Origin: Mycobacterium sp. E796
Lineage (GTDB): Bacteria > Actinomycetota > Actinomycetes > Mycobacteriales > Mycobacteriaceae
Direction: 5' to 3'
DNA: 39,251 nucleotides
Assembly (NCBI RefSeq): GCF_001672815.1
Contig: NZ_LZKK01000367.1
Coordinates: forward strand, 1-39,251
A program made the position numbers and the translations under genes. Below, one piece after another: positions 1 through 8,798 of this stretch (positions are counted from its first letter, which is position 1; each line of letters opens with the position of its first letter). The notes beneath the pieces are model-generated. The model had not been told where the DNA came from. It was given only the letters and a program-made list of their open reading frames with translations, and searched no databases.

Positions 1-51
1 GCCTTGAGGGTCTGTCTGTCCGGATAGGCCTGCAGCTGGTGGGACAGGTCG
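1..51. other. Abnormal left edge upstream of the mmpL fragment
   Basis: The reading frame of the mmpL fragment is closed here by a TAG at 25-27, so the gene does not continue leftwards in frame. Neither other forward frame gives an MmpL-like peptide. The reverse complement of about 1-57 reads AINDLSHQLQAYPDRQTLK, which looks like real coding sequence and resembles the helical extracytoplasmic stretch that should precede the fragment. The join falls near GTCGAC at 58-63. A local inversion or a fold-back assembly chimera at a contig end would explain this. It is inferred from codon reading only. Confidence 0.4.
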
Positions 52-1146
52 TTGATGGCGTCGACGGACCGCCTGCGCAATGCGGTCGGCAAGCTCACCA
101 ACGTGCTGCGCACCATGGGGATGGACCAGCCCGGTGGCCTGCAGTCCAACCTGAACACCCTGCAAAACGGCGCGGACCGGTTCGCGGGTGGGAGCCGGCA
201 GGTGGCCGACGCGGTGGCCCAACTCGTCGACCAGGTCAAGAAGCTGGGTGCCGGACTGAGTGAGTCGGCGACGTTTTTGCTGTCGCTCAAACACGACGCG
301 GCACAACCGGCGATGGCCGGATTCAATATCCCGGCGCAGCTTTTACATCTCAAAGAGTTTCAGGAGGCCGCCAAGGTCTTCATCTCGCCGGACGGCCACT
401 CGGTGCGGTATTTGGTTCAGACCAAGCTCGACCCGTTCAGCACCGAGGCCATGGATCAGGTCAACGCGATCACCACGACCGCTCGAGGGGCCCAACCGAA
501 CACCAGCTTGGCGGACGCCAAGATTTCGATGGCGGGATACACCGTCGGTCTGAAGGACACGCGCGACTACTACCAGCACGACATCCGGTTCATCATCGCG
601 GTGACCCTCATCGTCGTGCTCCTGACCCTGGTCGCGTTGCTGCGTGCGATTGTCGCGCCGCTCTATCTGGTTGCGTCCGTGGTCGTTTCGTACTTGTCGG
701 CGGTGGGCATCGGCGTGGTGTTCTTCCAGTTCATCCTGGGCCAGCACTTACATTGGAGCGTGCCCCCGCTGGCATTCGTGGTCCTGGTCGCGGTCGGCGC
801 CGACTACAACATGCTGCTCGTCTCGCGAATGCGTGACGAGTCCCCGAACAGCGTGCGTTACGGCATCATTCGCACGCTGAGTTCGACGGGCGGCGTGATC
901 ACCGCGGCGGGGCTGATCTTCGCGGCCTCGATGGGCGGCCTGCTGTTCTCCAGCATCGGCACCGTGGTTCAGGGCGGTTTCGTGATCGGCGTCGGAATTC
1001 TGTTGGACACCTTCCTGGTACGCACCATCACGGTGCCGGCCATCGCGGCGCTTTTCGGGCGGGCGAACTGGTGGCCATCACGAGCGACGCTACGGCGGCC
1101 GACGTCGCGCTCGGTGGTCGCCCGCGCGGAGCCGCAATCCGGTTAG
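52..1146 (+). pseudogene. MmpL transporter, C-terminal part only (MmpL8/MmpL10-like)
   Basis: C-terminal 364 residues of an RND-superfamily MmpL lipid exporter, an inner-membrane protein driven by the proton gradient. Visible parts are the end of a helical extracytoplasmic region, an ISPDGHSVRYLV segment typical of MmpL, and the second membrane bundle with about five helices. That bundle contains GADYNMLLVSR, the conserved Asp-Tyr motif of the proton relay. Full-length family members have roughly 950-1000 residues, so the N-terminal two thirds are missing. The ATG at 52 is simply the first one after the in-frame stop at 25-27 and has no convincing ribosome-binding site; it is probably not a real start. 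The following acyltransferase and FadD genes suggest an acyltrehalose exporter such as MmpL10. It may be a true pseudogene or an intact gene cut by an assembly or rearrangement edge. Confidence 0.8.
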
Positions 1147-1199
1147 CAGGCACACCTCATGTATGTGAAACTAGACAAGCAGAGCGGTCAGGGACAGGG

Positions 1200-2330
1200 A
1201 TGAACAAAACACTCGCAAGGGCTACCGCGCTGGTAACTGTAGGCGCCACAGTGTGTTTCGGCGTCGGGGCGGCGTCGGCCGACGACACGCCCATCGGCGG
1301 ACCGCCGACACCGGGGGCCCCGGGCGACCAGACGGCGTACGCCCTCGGCGGCGCGCACGTTCTTGGCATCCCCTACGACGAGTACATCCGTCAGGAGGGC
1401 GCCCAATGGTTTCCCGGCCAGCAGCGCAAAATCATCGACTACCCGGCGGGGCAGGTTCAGGGCCACGTGCTGGGGCGGCTCTTCCCCGGAATCGGCAAGG
1501 CCGGCGACGAGATCATCCCGGGTCTGGGCCTGGACGGCCCCAGCGTCGGCGAGTCGGTCGACACGGGAGTGGACAACCTTGTTGCCGCGATCAAAAACGG
1601 GCGGCCGGGTACGGCGATCGGCTTGTCCGAGGGCGGGTTCGTGGTCGACGGCGCGCAGGCGCGGCTGGCGACTGACCCGACCGCCCCGCCGCCAAACACG
1701 CTCAACTTCGCCACATTCGGCGACCCGATCGGGCATCACGCCTTCGGTCAGAGCTTCCTGACCGCCGTGTTCCCGGTCGGCAGCACCGTTCCCGCGCTCG
1801 ACTACACCATGCCGCCGACCTACGAGAGCCAGTACGACACCGACAGGTTCGTGGCCGCGTACGACTCGATCGCGGACTTCCCCGACCGGCCCGACAACTT
1901 GTTCGCCTTCGCCAACACGCTGATGGGTCTGGCCACCGGTCACACCGCGGTGGCCTTCACGAACCGGAGCATGGTGCCGCCGCAGAACATCCGAACCACG
2001 ATCAACTCCCGGGGCGCGAAAGACACCACGATCATGGTGCCGGAGAAGCACCTTCCGCTGGTGATGCCGCTGAAATACATCGGGATCCCGGAGGACACGC
2101 TGAACAAACTCGACGCCATCCTGATCCCCCGGGTGAATGCGGGCTACTCGCGAAACGACGACCCGTCAACCGCCCCTCTTCAGGTGGACCCCGTGCATGG
2201 CTTCGATCCAGCGGAGGTCACCGCGCCGGCCAACCAGGCGACCTTCGGCGGCGGCGCCGACCCGTTCTCCCAGATCCTCGCCGGTGCCATGTCCGTCTTG
2301 TCGCACAGCGCACTGCAAACCGACCACTGA
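1200..2330 (+). CDS. Secreted PE-PPE-domain acyltransferase (Chp1/Chp2-like)
   Basis: 376-residue exported alpha/beta-hydrolase of the PE-PPE-domain family (PF08237 type). It starts at ATG 1200 after a purine-rich GGGACAGGG. An upstream in-frame ORF from 1071 is not used because the ATG at 1200 begins a clear signal peptide: positive MNKTLAR, a hydrophobic core, and an A-S-A/DD cleavage site near residue 28. The mature protein carries the nucleophile elbow GLSEG and a downstream GDPIGHH segment, then a proline-rich tail without a PE or PPE N-domain. Known relatives are Chp1 (sulfolipid), Chp2 (polyacyltrehalose) and the PE enzyme of the trehalose polyphleate locus, which move acyl groups between trehalose lipids outside the cytoplasm. 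It lies 53 bases after the mmpL fragment and 44 before fadD, a typical lipid-locus arrangement. Substrate is inferred from neighbours. Confidence 0.8.
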   Translation: MNKTLARATALVTVGATVCFGVGAASADDTPIGGPPTPGAPGDQTAYALGGAHVLGIPYDEYIRQEGAQWFPGQQRKIIDYPAGQVQGHVLGRLFPGIGKAGDEIIPGLGLDGPSVGESVDTGVDNLVAAIKNGRPGTAIGLSEGGFVVDGAQARLATDPTAPPPNTLNFATFGDPIGHHAFGQSFLTAVFPVGSTVPALDYTMPPTYESQYDTDRFVAAYDSIADFPDRPDNLFAFANTLMGLATGHTAVAFTNRSMVPPQNIRTTINSRGAKDTTIMVPEKHLPLVMPLKYIGIPEDTLNKLDAILIPRVNAGYSRNDDPSTAPLQVDPVHGFDPAEVTAPANQATFGGGADPFSQILAGAMSVLSHSALQTDH

Positions 2331-2343
2331 CTCCATCGGAGTC
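2329..2343. repeat. Short inverted repeat after the acyltransferase gene
   Basis: GACTCC-ATC-GGAGTC is a perfect 6-bp-arm inverted repeat overlapping the stop codon of the acyltransferase gene. It could form a small hairpin in the 44-base gap before fadD. No T-run follows, so terminator activity is doubtful. Confidence 0.25.
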
Positions 2344-2374
2344 GACGAACTAGTACGGACGTGATGTAACACCG

Positions 2375-4123
2375 ATGGCTCAGTCAACAATCCTGTCCAT
2401 GCTGCACGGACGTGCCAGCCTGCGGCCCGATGACGTGGCCTACACGTTCACCGATTACACCGACGATTGGGCCGGAGTTCCCCAGAGCCTCACGTGGTCA
2501 CAGGTGTCCCGCCGAACGCTGAACGCGGCACGCGAGCTCAGCCTGCACGGGTCGGTCGGAGACAGGGCCGTGATCCTGGCCCCCCAATCCCTCGACTATG
2601 TCGAGGCGTTTCTCGGAGCCATGCAAGCCGGCCTGATCGCGGTTCCGCTGCTGTTGCCGCACAAGGGCTCGAGCCATGAGCGGGTGAGTGCGGTCCTTTC
2701 CGATACGGCGCCCTCGGTGGTTCTCACGACGTCGGCGGTCGCCGAAGACATCGTCAAATACGTCGACGAGGCACGCCTGGACTCCGTCCCCAAGATCATC
2801 GAGATGGATTCGATCAATCTCGACGCGGAGGGCGGAACGAGCGGTCGGGCAGCCGACCTGCCCAGCATCGCCTATCTGCAGTACAGCTCGGGTTCGACCC
2901 GGGCGCCGACGGGAGTCATGGTCTCGCACCGCAATCTCGAAGTGAATTTCGAGCAACTGATGCGCAGCTTCTTCGCGGACTCCCACGTCAAAGCCCCCGC
3001 GGATACCACGATCGTGTCGTGGTTGCCCTTCTACCACGACATGGGCCTGGTGCTGGGAATCTGCGCGCCGATCCTGGGTGGCTATCGCGGCGAGCTGACC
3101 AGTCCGGTTTCGTTCCTGGAGCGGCCGGCCAGATGGATGCGATCATTGGCCGAGAATCCTCATGCCTGGTCGGCGGCGCCCAACTTCGCCTTCGATCTGG
3201 CCGCCCGCAAGACAACCGACGCCGACCTGGCCGGGCTCGACCTCGGCGAGGTGCTGGGCATCATCAGCGGTGCCGAGCGCGTCGAGCCGGCAACGCTGCA
3301 CCGTTTCGTTGACCGGTTCGCCCACTTCAACTTTCGCGACCACATGATGCGTCCGTCGTATGGGTTGGCGGAGGCGACCGTCTTTGTCACGGCGGGCACG
3401 TGGCATGAGTCGTCGAGCACGGTCGCCTTCGACATCGACGAGCTGTCCGCGGGCCGCGCGCGACGATGTGCGGAAGGGACCGGCACCGCGCTGGTCAAAT
3501 ACCAAGTGCCGCAATCACCCACGCTGCGCATCGTCGACTCCGACACCAACCGCGAGAGCGCGCAGGGCTTGGTGGGCGAGATCTGGGTGCACGGGCCCAA
3601 TGTCGCCGACGGCTATTGGGGCAAACCGCCGGAGGAGCAGCGCTGCTTCGGCGCAACGCTCGCCGACCCGTCGCCGGGCACCCCCGAAGGCCCCTGGCTG
3701 AGGACCGGGGACCTCGGCTTCATCTTCGAGAGTGATCTGTTCATCGTCGGCCGCATCAAGGATTTGCTGATCATTCGTGGGCGCAATCACTATCCCGAGG
3801 ACATCGAGGCGACCGTTCAGCAGATCACGGGCGGTCGGGTCGCGGCGATCTCGGTTCCGGTCAGCAGCACCGAGGAGCTGGTCGCCGTCGTCGAGCTCAA
3901 GAAGCGAGGCCATTCCCACGAGGACGCCCAGGACTTTAGGGACTGGCTCGCCTGCATTAAGCGCGACGTCACCTCCGCGGTATCCAACGCGCACGGCGTG
4001 AATGTCGGCGACCTCGTCCTGGTGCCGCCGGGGTCGATTCCCACCACGACGAGCGGCAAGATCCGGCGCGCCGCGTGTGTCGAGCATTACCGCCGCGACC
4101 AATTCACCCGGTTGGACGGCTAA
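2375..4123 (+). CDS. Fatty-acyl-AMP ligase (FadD21/FadD23-like)
   Basis: 582-residue member of the ANL superfamily, of the FAAL type. These cytoplasmic enzymes activate long-chain fatty acids as acyl-adenylates and load them on polyketide synthases instead of making acyl-CoA. The phosphate-binding loop YSSGSTRAPTG is at about residues 168-178, a hinge/A8-like segment GRIKDLLIIRGRNHYP follows near 457-472, and the C-terminal lysine motif TTTSGKIRR is present. Length matches FadD FAALs (about 580). The start at ATG 2375 is the first in the frame. Its position after an mmpL and a Chp-like acyltransferase parallels sulfolipid, polyacyltrehalose and trehalose polyphleate loci, where FadD21 or FadD23 feeds the locus Pks. 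The Pks and PapA genes expected in such a locus would lie left of the window. FadD21 and FadD23 cannot be separated without a tree. Confidence 0.88.
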   Translation: MAQSTILSMLHGRASLRPDDVAYTFTDYTDDWAGVPQSLTWSQVSRRTLNAARELSLHGSVGDRAVILAPQSLDYVEAFLGAMQAGLIAVPLLLPHKGSSHERVSAVLSDTAPSVVLTTSAVAEDIVKYVDEARLDSVPKIIEMDSINLDAEGGTSGRAADLPSIAYLQYSSGSTRAPTGVMVSHRNLEVNFEQLMRSFFADSHVKAPADTTIVSWLPFYHDMGLVLGICAPILGGYRGELTSPVSFLERPARWMRSLAENPHAWSAAPNFAFDLAARKTTDADLAGLDLGEVLGIISGAERVEPATLHRFVDRFAHFNFRDHMMRPSYGLAEATVFVTAGTWHESSSTVAFDIDELSAGRARRCAEGTGTALVKYQVPQSPTLRIVDSDTNRESAQGLVGEIWVHGPNVADGYWGKPPEEQRCFGATLADPSPGTPEGPWLRTGDLGFIFESDLFIVGRIKDLLIIRGRNHYPEDIEATVQQITGGRVAAISVPVSSTEELVAVVELKKRGHSHEDAQDFRDWLACIKRDVTSAVSNAHGVNVGDLVLVPPGSIPTTTSGKIRRAACVEHYRRDQFTRLDG

Positions 4124-4172
4124 GCCGAACCCGCGTAGGAAATCGGCCGGCCTCCCGTCGGTTGGGACGACC

Positions 4173-4192
4173 GGCCCGCATTCATGCGGGCC
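4173..4192 (+). terminator. Hairpin terminator candidate after fadD
   Basis: GGCCCGCAT-TC-ATGCGGGCC is a perfect inverted repeat with nine-base arms, so a stable GC-rich stem with an ATTCAT loop can form 50 bases after the fadD stop. There is no long U-tract, which is common for mycobacterial terminators. A second, overlapping pairing between CGGCCGG (from 4144) and CCGGCC (4171-4176) is also possible. Confidence 0.55.
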
Positions 4193-4237
4193 TGGTTGAA
4201 CATAATGAGTCCCATCCCACCGGCAAAGGAGCCCCCC

Positions 4238-5296
4238 ATGAGCCCGACCCGCGCAGACCGTCCCTATCGCGTGATCCAGTGGACGACCGGCAACATCGGG
4301 CGGCGCTCGCTGCACGCCATCATCGGCCGACCGGACATGGAACTGGTCGGGGTGTACGCCCACGGCGCCGAAAAGGTCGGCGTGGACGCCGCCGAGCTGT
4401 CCGGGTGGCCGGAGCCGACCGGGATCAAGGCCACCAACGACATCGATGCGCTGCTGGCGCTGCGACCCGACGCGTGCTGCTACAACCCGTTGTGGCCGAA
4501 CGTCGACGAACTGGTGCGGCTGCTGGAGTCGGGCGTCAACGTGTGCACCAGCGCCGCTTGGATCACCGGCGGCAAGCAGACACCCCAGGACCGCAGGCGC
4601 ATCCAGGACGCTTGCGAGCGGGGCGGTGCGACGATCTTCGGCAGCGGAGCGCATCCGGGGATGACGAACATGGTCGGGATGGTGCTGTCCGCATCGTGCG
4701 AGCGTGTCGACGAGATCCGCATCACCGAGTCGGTGGACTGCTCGACGTATGAGTCGGCGGAAACGCAAACGGCGATGGGGTTCTCGCAACACCCCGACAC
4801 ACCGGGACTGGCGGAGAGCGTCCGCCGGGAAAGCGAGGTCTTCGCGGAATCGGCCGCGATGATGGCCGACGCGATCGGCGCCAAACTGGACAAGATGACG
4901 TTCGACGTCACGTTCACCGCGGCCACCGCCGACTCCGATCTGGGCTTCATGAAGATCCCCGATTGAACCGTCGGCAGCGTCTACGGCTACCACCGCGGCT
5001 GGGAGGGCGACCGCAACGTAGTCAGCGTCGGGTTCAACTGGACCATGGGCAGCCATGTGGTCCCGCCCAAACCGCTCGAGCACGGCCACGTCATCCAGGT
5101 GTTCGGCCTGCCCAACATGCGCACTGTCCTGCACTGCCTGCCGCCGAAGGATTGGACGGAGCCCGGCTTCATGGGCCTGGGAATGATCTACACCGCGATG
5201 CCGGTCACCAATGCCGTTCCGGCTGTCGTCGCAGCCAGGCCCGGGATCGTCACGCTTGCCGATCTGCCGCCGGTCACGGGCCGAGTGACGCACTAA
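4238..5296 (+). pseudogene. Dihydrodipicolinate-reductase-like oxidoreductase broken by one TGA
   Basis: The frame codes for a roughly 350-residue NAD(P)-dependent protein of the mycobacterial family usually annotated as dihydrodipicolinate-reductase-like. The Rossmann start is YRVIQWTTGNIGRRSL. It begins at ATG 4238, 6 bases after AAAGGAG at 4225-4231; earlier in-frame ATGs at 4184 and 4205 lack such a site. At 4964-4966 a TGA interrupts the frame after MKIPD, and the same frame then continues with TVGSVYGYHRGWEGDR through to a natural stop at 5294-5296. No frame change is needed. One substitution (for example GGA to TGA) explains it, so decay is recent or a sequencing error occurred. The truncated product has 242 residues and lacks the C-terminal 110. 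True substrates of this family are poorly known, and the diaminopimelate role is doubtful because the lysine-pathway dapB is a different protein. Confidence 0.8.
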
Positions 5297-5362
5297 CCCC
5301 TGTGTCCACCGTCACTTAGGACGGCCCCAGGAGGAACGGTTCCGTGCACTAAGGTTTACGAT

Positions 5363-5374
5363 GCTTAGCTGAGC
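5363..5374. promoter_or_regulatory. Possible operator/promoter upstream of mmpS
   Basis: GCTTAGCTGAGC is palindromic at 10 of 12 positions and sits 68 bases before the mmpS start, directly after a TACGAT (5357-5362) that could be a -10 hexamer. mmpS-mmpL pairs are commonly repressor-controlled, but no regulator gene lies beside this one and the match is short. It does not fit the IdeR iron-box consensus. Confidence 0.25.
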
Positions 5375-5442
5375 AATGTATCGGCAACGGGTGTTGTCGG
5401 CGACGGCGGTGATCCGCAAGGGGCGAGCGGAAGGCGGTCAAG

Positions 5443-5880
5443 ATGAAGGCCCTGACCCGGGCGCTCAGACGAGCGTGGATTCCTCTGGTGTTGGTGGTCG
5501 TGCTCGGCGTATCGGCCTTGGTGGTCTCGCGGCTACACAAAATTTTCGGGTCCCAGGACCTCAACGCGAATGCCGGCAAGGGTATCGAGATCGTGCAGTT
5601 CAATCCGAAGGTCGTCGTCTACGACATCTCCGGGCCGCCCGGATCCACCGCGAACATCAACTACTGGGACGAGAACGCCAACACCCACCAGATCAACGAC
5701 GCGCCGCTGCCCTGGTCGACCACCATCTCCACCACGCTTCCCTCGGTGAGCGCCAACATCATGGCGCAAAGCGACGGCAGCCGAATCAGCTGCAAGATCA
5801 GCGTGGACGGCGTCGTCCGCGACAGCCAGAATTCCGACGGCCACAACGCCCAGACCTTCTGCCTGGTGAAGTCCGCATGA
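5443..5880 (+). CDS. MmpS accessory protein
   Basis: 145-residue MmpS-family protein, the small membrane-anchored, periplasmic partner of an MmpL exporter. A positive N-terminus (KALTRALRRAW) precedes one transmembrane helix at about residues 12-30. The extracytoplasmic beta-sandwich then carries the family signature VVYDISGPPGSTANINYWD and two cysteines (in RISCKI and TFCLV) that probably form a disulfide. The ATG at 5443 follows a GCGGTCAAG stretch with weak Shine-Dalgarno character. Its last four bases overlap the mmpL start (ATGA), so the two are translationally coupled. MmpS4 and MmpS5 act with MmpL4/MmpL5 in siderophore, lipid or drug export; the exact cargo here is unknown. Confidence 0.9.
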   Translation: MKALTRALRRAWIPLVLVVVLGVSALVVSRLHKIFGSQDLNANAGKGIEIVQFNPKVVVYDISGPPGSTANINYWDENANTHQINDAPLPWSTTISTTLPSVSANIMAQSDGSRISCKISVDGVVRDSQNSDGHNAQTFCLVKSA

Positions 5881-8798
5881 CCGACATCGACAAGGCGGAG
5901 CGCGACGCGAGCACGGCGAACACCGGTCCGATCACGACCAAGCCCAGCATGGCGGATCGCGGCCACCGTCCCTATCTGCCCCACGCCATCCGAATCTTCG
6001 CGATACCGATCATTTTGGGCTGGGTGGCCATCACCGTGTTGGTGAACGTCATCGTCCCCACGCTGGAAAAAGTCGGCGAGGCGCATTCGGCGCCGATGAC
6101 GCCGCTGGACGCGCCTTCGATGAAGGCCATGATGAGGATGGGCCACAACTTCCGCGAATTCGACTCCAACAGCACGGTGATGATCGTGCTGGAGGGCCAG
6201 CAACCCCTCGGCCCCGACGCGCACCAGTACTACGACAAGCTGATTCGGCAGCTTCGCGGAGACCCGAAGCACATCCAGCACATCCAGGACTTCTGGGGTG
6301 ACCGGCTGACGGCGGCGGGCGCTCAGAGCGCCGACGCCAAGGCCGCCTATGTGCAGATAAACCTTGCCGGTAACCAGGGCACCACGCTAGCCAACGAGTC
6401 CGTGGACGCGGTCCGCAAGGTGATCGACGAGAACAAGGCGCCACCCGGCGTGAAGGCCTACGTCACCGGTCCCGCCGCGCTCTCCGACGACATGCACATC
6501 ATCGGCAACGCCAGCCTGGCCAAGATCACCCTGTTCACGCTGGGCGCCATCGCGATCATGTTGCTGCTGGTCTACCGGTCCATCGTCACCACGCTGCTCC
6601 AGCTGTTCATGACCTTTGTCGCCCTGGCGTGCGCACGCGGGGTCGTCGCGGTTCTCGCGTATCACAACGCATTTGGGCTCACCACCTTCGCTGCGAACAT
6701 CCTCACCATGCTGGCGATCGCCGCTGGGACCGACTACGGCATCTTCCTCGTCGGCCGCTACCAAGAAGCGCTCGCCGCCGGTGAGGATCGAGAAAGCGCG
6801 TACTACACCACGTTCAAGGGTGTTGCTCCCGTCGTCCTGGGTTCGGGCCTGACGATCGCCGGGGCGACCTATTGCCTGAGCTTTTCGCGGTTGCCCTGGT
6901 TCAACACGATGGGCGCACCCGTGGCGATCGGCATGCTGGTCGTGGTCGCGGCCGGACTGAGCCTGGGGCCCGCCGTGGTCTTCGTCGGCAGCCGCTTCCA
7001 CTTCTTCGAAAGGCAGGCCAAGCGCGGTCGGCTGTGGCGGCGGGTGGGCACCGCGGTAGTGCGTTGGCCCGCACCGATTTTGGCCGTCAGTGGCGCTGTC
7101 GTGCTGGTCGGGATGATCGCCCTGCCGAGCTACCACACCAGCTACAACGACCGCCACTACCTGCCGTTGTCAGCCCCGTCCAATCAGGGGCAAGAGGCGG
7201 CGAACCGGCATTTCTCCGAGGCGCGAATGAACCCCGACCTGTTGATGGTCGAGTCCGACCACGACATGCGAAACCCGGCCGACATGCTGGTGTTGGACCG
7301 GGTGGCGAAGAACGAGATGCGCACGCAGGGCATCGCCATGGTCCAGGACATCACCCGGCCGCTGGGAATCCCGATCCAGCACAGCTCGATTCCGTTCCAG
7401 AACAGCATCCAGAGCCAGACGACGATGCAGAACATGAGCTTCCTCAAGGACCGCATTGCCGACATCCTGAGGATGGCCGACGATCTGCAAACCCAGATCG
7501 ACACCACGCAACGCCAGTACGAGGTGTCGCTGGATTTGGCCAACGCCGCCGACGACAGCGCCAAGACCACCGCGGTCACATCGCAGATCACCGACAAGTT
7601 GCGCGACCACATCGCGGATTTCGACGACACCTTCCGGCCGATACGTAGCTACTTCTACTGGGAGAGGCACTGCTACGACATCCCGTTGTGCATCGGCATC
7701 CGGTCCCTCTTCGACACGTTCGACGGCTTCGACCAGCTCGCCGAGCAGTTCCACTACCTCACCGCCGACATCGCGCACACCGCCAAGGCCACACACGACC
7801 TGAATGCGCTGTTCCCCGTACTGATCTCGACGCTGAAGAACACCAGGGGCATCACGTTGACGCTCTACCAGACGTTCAAGGCGATGATCGATCAGATGGA
7901 GGCGATGAGCAACACCGCCATCGTGATGGGGCAAAGCTTCGATCAGTCCAAGAACGACGACTTCTTCTACCTGCCGCCGGAGGCCTTCGACAACCCCGAT
8001 TTCCAGACGGGCCTTCGCATGTTCCTGTCGCCGGACGGTAAGTCGGCCCGGTTCTTCATCACCCATCAGGGTGATCCGATGACGCCGGAGGGCATCGCAC
8101 GGGTCGACGCCGAACGCACCGCCGCGCAGGAGGCGCTGAAACAGTCCTCGCTCTCGGATGCCCGGGTGTATCTGGGCGGAACCGCCGCGACGTTCCGGGA
8201 CATGGCCGACGGCGAAAAATACGACCTGATGATCGCGGTGGTGTCGGCCCTGACGCTGATCTTCATGATCATGCTGCTGCTTACCCGCAGCGTGGTTGCC
8301 GCGCTGGTGATCGTCGGCACCGCGGCCAGTTCGATCGCCGCATCATTCGGGCTGTCGGTGCTGATTTGGCAGGACTTATTCGGCATCCGAATCCACTGGA
8401 TCGTGATGGCGCTGTCGGTCATCATCCTGCTGGCCGTCGGATCTGACTACAACCTGCTGCTGGTGTCGCGGTTCAAAGAGGAGATCCATCATGGGCTCAA
8501 GACGGGGATCATCCGCTCGATGGCCGGCACCGGTGGCGTGGTGACGGCAGCAGGCCTGGTGTTCGCCTTCACCATGGCGGCGATGCTCGGCAGCGAACTG
8601 CGCGTGCTCGGGCAGTTCGGGTCCACGGTATGCATCGGCCTGCTGCTCGACACCCTGATCGTGCGCACGCTGCTGATGCCGTCGATCGCCACCTTGCTCG
8701 GTCGCTGGTTCTGGTGGCCGCTCGTCGTGCACCCGCGCGGCGACTACGGCCGTCCCCCCGCCGTGGCGGCACCGGTGGCGTCAGGCGCCAGGAGCTAG
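5877..8798 (+). CDS. MmpL RND-family transporter (MmpL4/MmpL5-like)
   Basis: 973-residue inner-membrane exporter beginning at ATG 5877 in an ATGA overlap with mmpS; the longer upstream open frame is the shadow of mmpS. The first helix is near residues 35-60, followed by a porter domain. The first membrane bundle contains AGTDYGIFLVGRY and the second GSDYNLLLVSRF; both Asp-Tyr pairs belong to the proton relay. Between the bundles lies the long helical extracytoplasmic insert (from about residue 520) with a coiled-coil-prone stretch and two close cysteines (WERHCYDIPLCIG), characteristic of MmpL4/5-type members that work with an MmpS. The tail is short and proline-rich. The 3' end overlaps the convergent degV gene by 18 bases. 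Siderophore/drug export (MmpL4/5) or glycopeptidolipid export (MmpL4a/b-type) are the likely roles; a tree is needed to choose. Confidence 0.9.
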   Translation: MTDIDKAERDASTANTGPITTKPSMADRGHRPYLPHAIRIFAIPIILGWVAITVLVNVIVPTLEKVGEAHSAPMTPLDAPSMKAMMRMGHNFREFDSNSTVMIVLEGQQPLGPDAHQYYDKLIRQLRGDPKHIQHIQDFWGDRLTAAGAQSADAKAAYVQINLAGNQGTTLANESVDAVRKVIDENKAPPGVKAYVTGPAALSDDMHIIGNASLAKITLFTLGAIAIMLLLVYRSIVTTLLQLFMTFVALACARGVVAVLAYHNAFGLTTFAANILTMLAIAAGTDYGIFLVGRYQEALAAGEDRESAYYTTFKGVAPVVLGSGLTIAGATYCLSFSRLPWFNTMGAPVAIGMLVVVAAGLSLGPAVVFVGSRFHFFERQAKRGRLWRRVGTAVVRWPAPILAVSGAVVLVGMIALPSYHTSYNDRHYLPLSAPSNQGQEAANRHFSEARMNPDLLMVESDHDMRNPADMLVLDRVAKNEMRTQGIAMVQDITRPLGIPIQHSSIPFQNSIQSQTTMQNMSFLKDRIADILRMADDLQTQIDTTQRQYEVSLDLANAADDSAKTTAVTSQITDKLRDHIADFDDTFRPIRSYFYWERHCYDIPLCIGIRSLFDTFDGFDQLAEQFHYLTADIAHTAKATHDLNALFPVLISTLKNTRGITLTLYQTFKAMIDQMEAMSNTAIVMGQSFDQSKNDDFFYLPPEAFDNPDFQTGLRMFLSPDGKSARFFITHQGDPMTPEGIARVDAERTAAQEALKQSSLSDARVYLGGTAATFRDMADGEKYDLMIAVVSALTLIFMIMLLLTRSVVAALVIVGTAASSIAASFGLSVLIWQDLFGIRIHWIVMALSVIILLAVGSDYNLLLVSRFKEEIHHGLKTGIIRSMAGTGGVVTAAGLVFAFTMAAMLGSELRVLGQFGSTVCIGLLLDTLIVRTLLMPSIATLLGRWFWWPLVVHPRGDYGRPPAVAAPVASGARS

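Noticed and set aside
1071..1199. Longer open frame upstream of the PE-PPE-domain acyltransferase
   Set aside because: It overlaps the mmpL end, and the signal peptide begins at ATG 1200.
3515..5293. Long minus-strand open frame opposite fadD and the oxidoreductase pseudogene
   Set aside because: It is a GC-rich antisense shadow: its translation is Arg/His/Gly-rich low-complexity sequence and the plus-strand frame carries clear enzyme motifs.
5340..5380. IdeR iron box upstream of the mmpS-mmpL pair
   Set aside because: Only short TTAGC-like pieces match; the conserved TTAGGTTAGGCTAACC pattern is absent.
5376..5876. Longer N-terminal extension of the mmpL at 5877
   Set aside because: The extension is out-of-frame mmpS sequence, and ATG 5877 overlaps the mmpS stop in the usual ATGA way.
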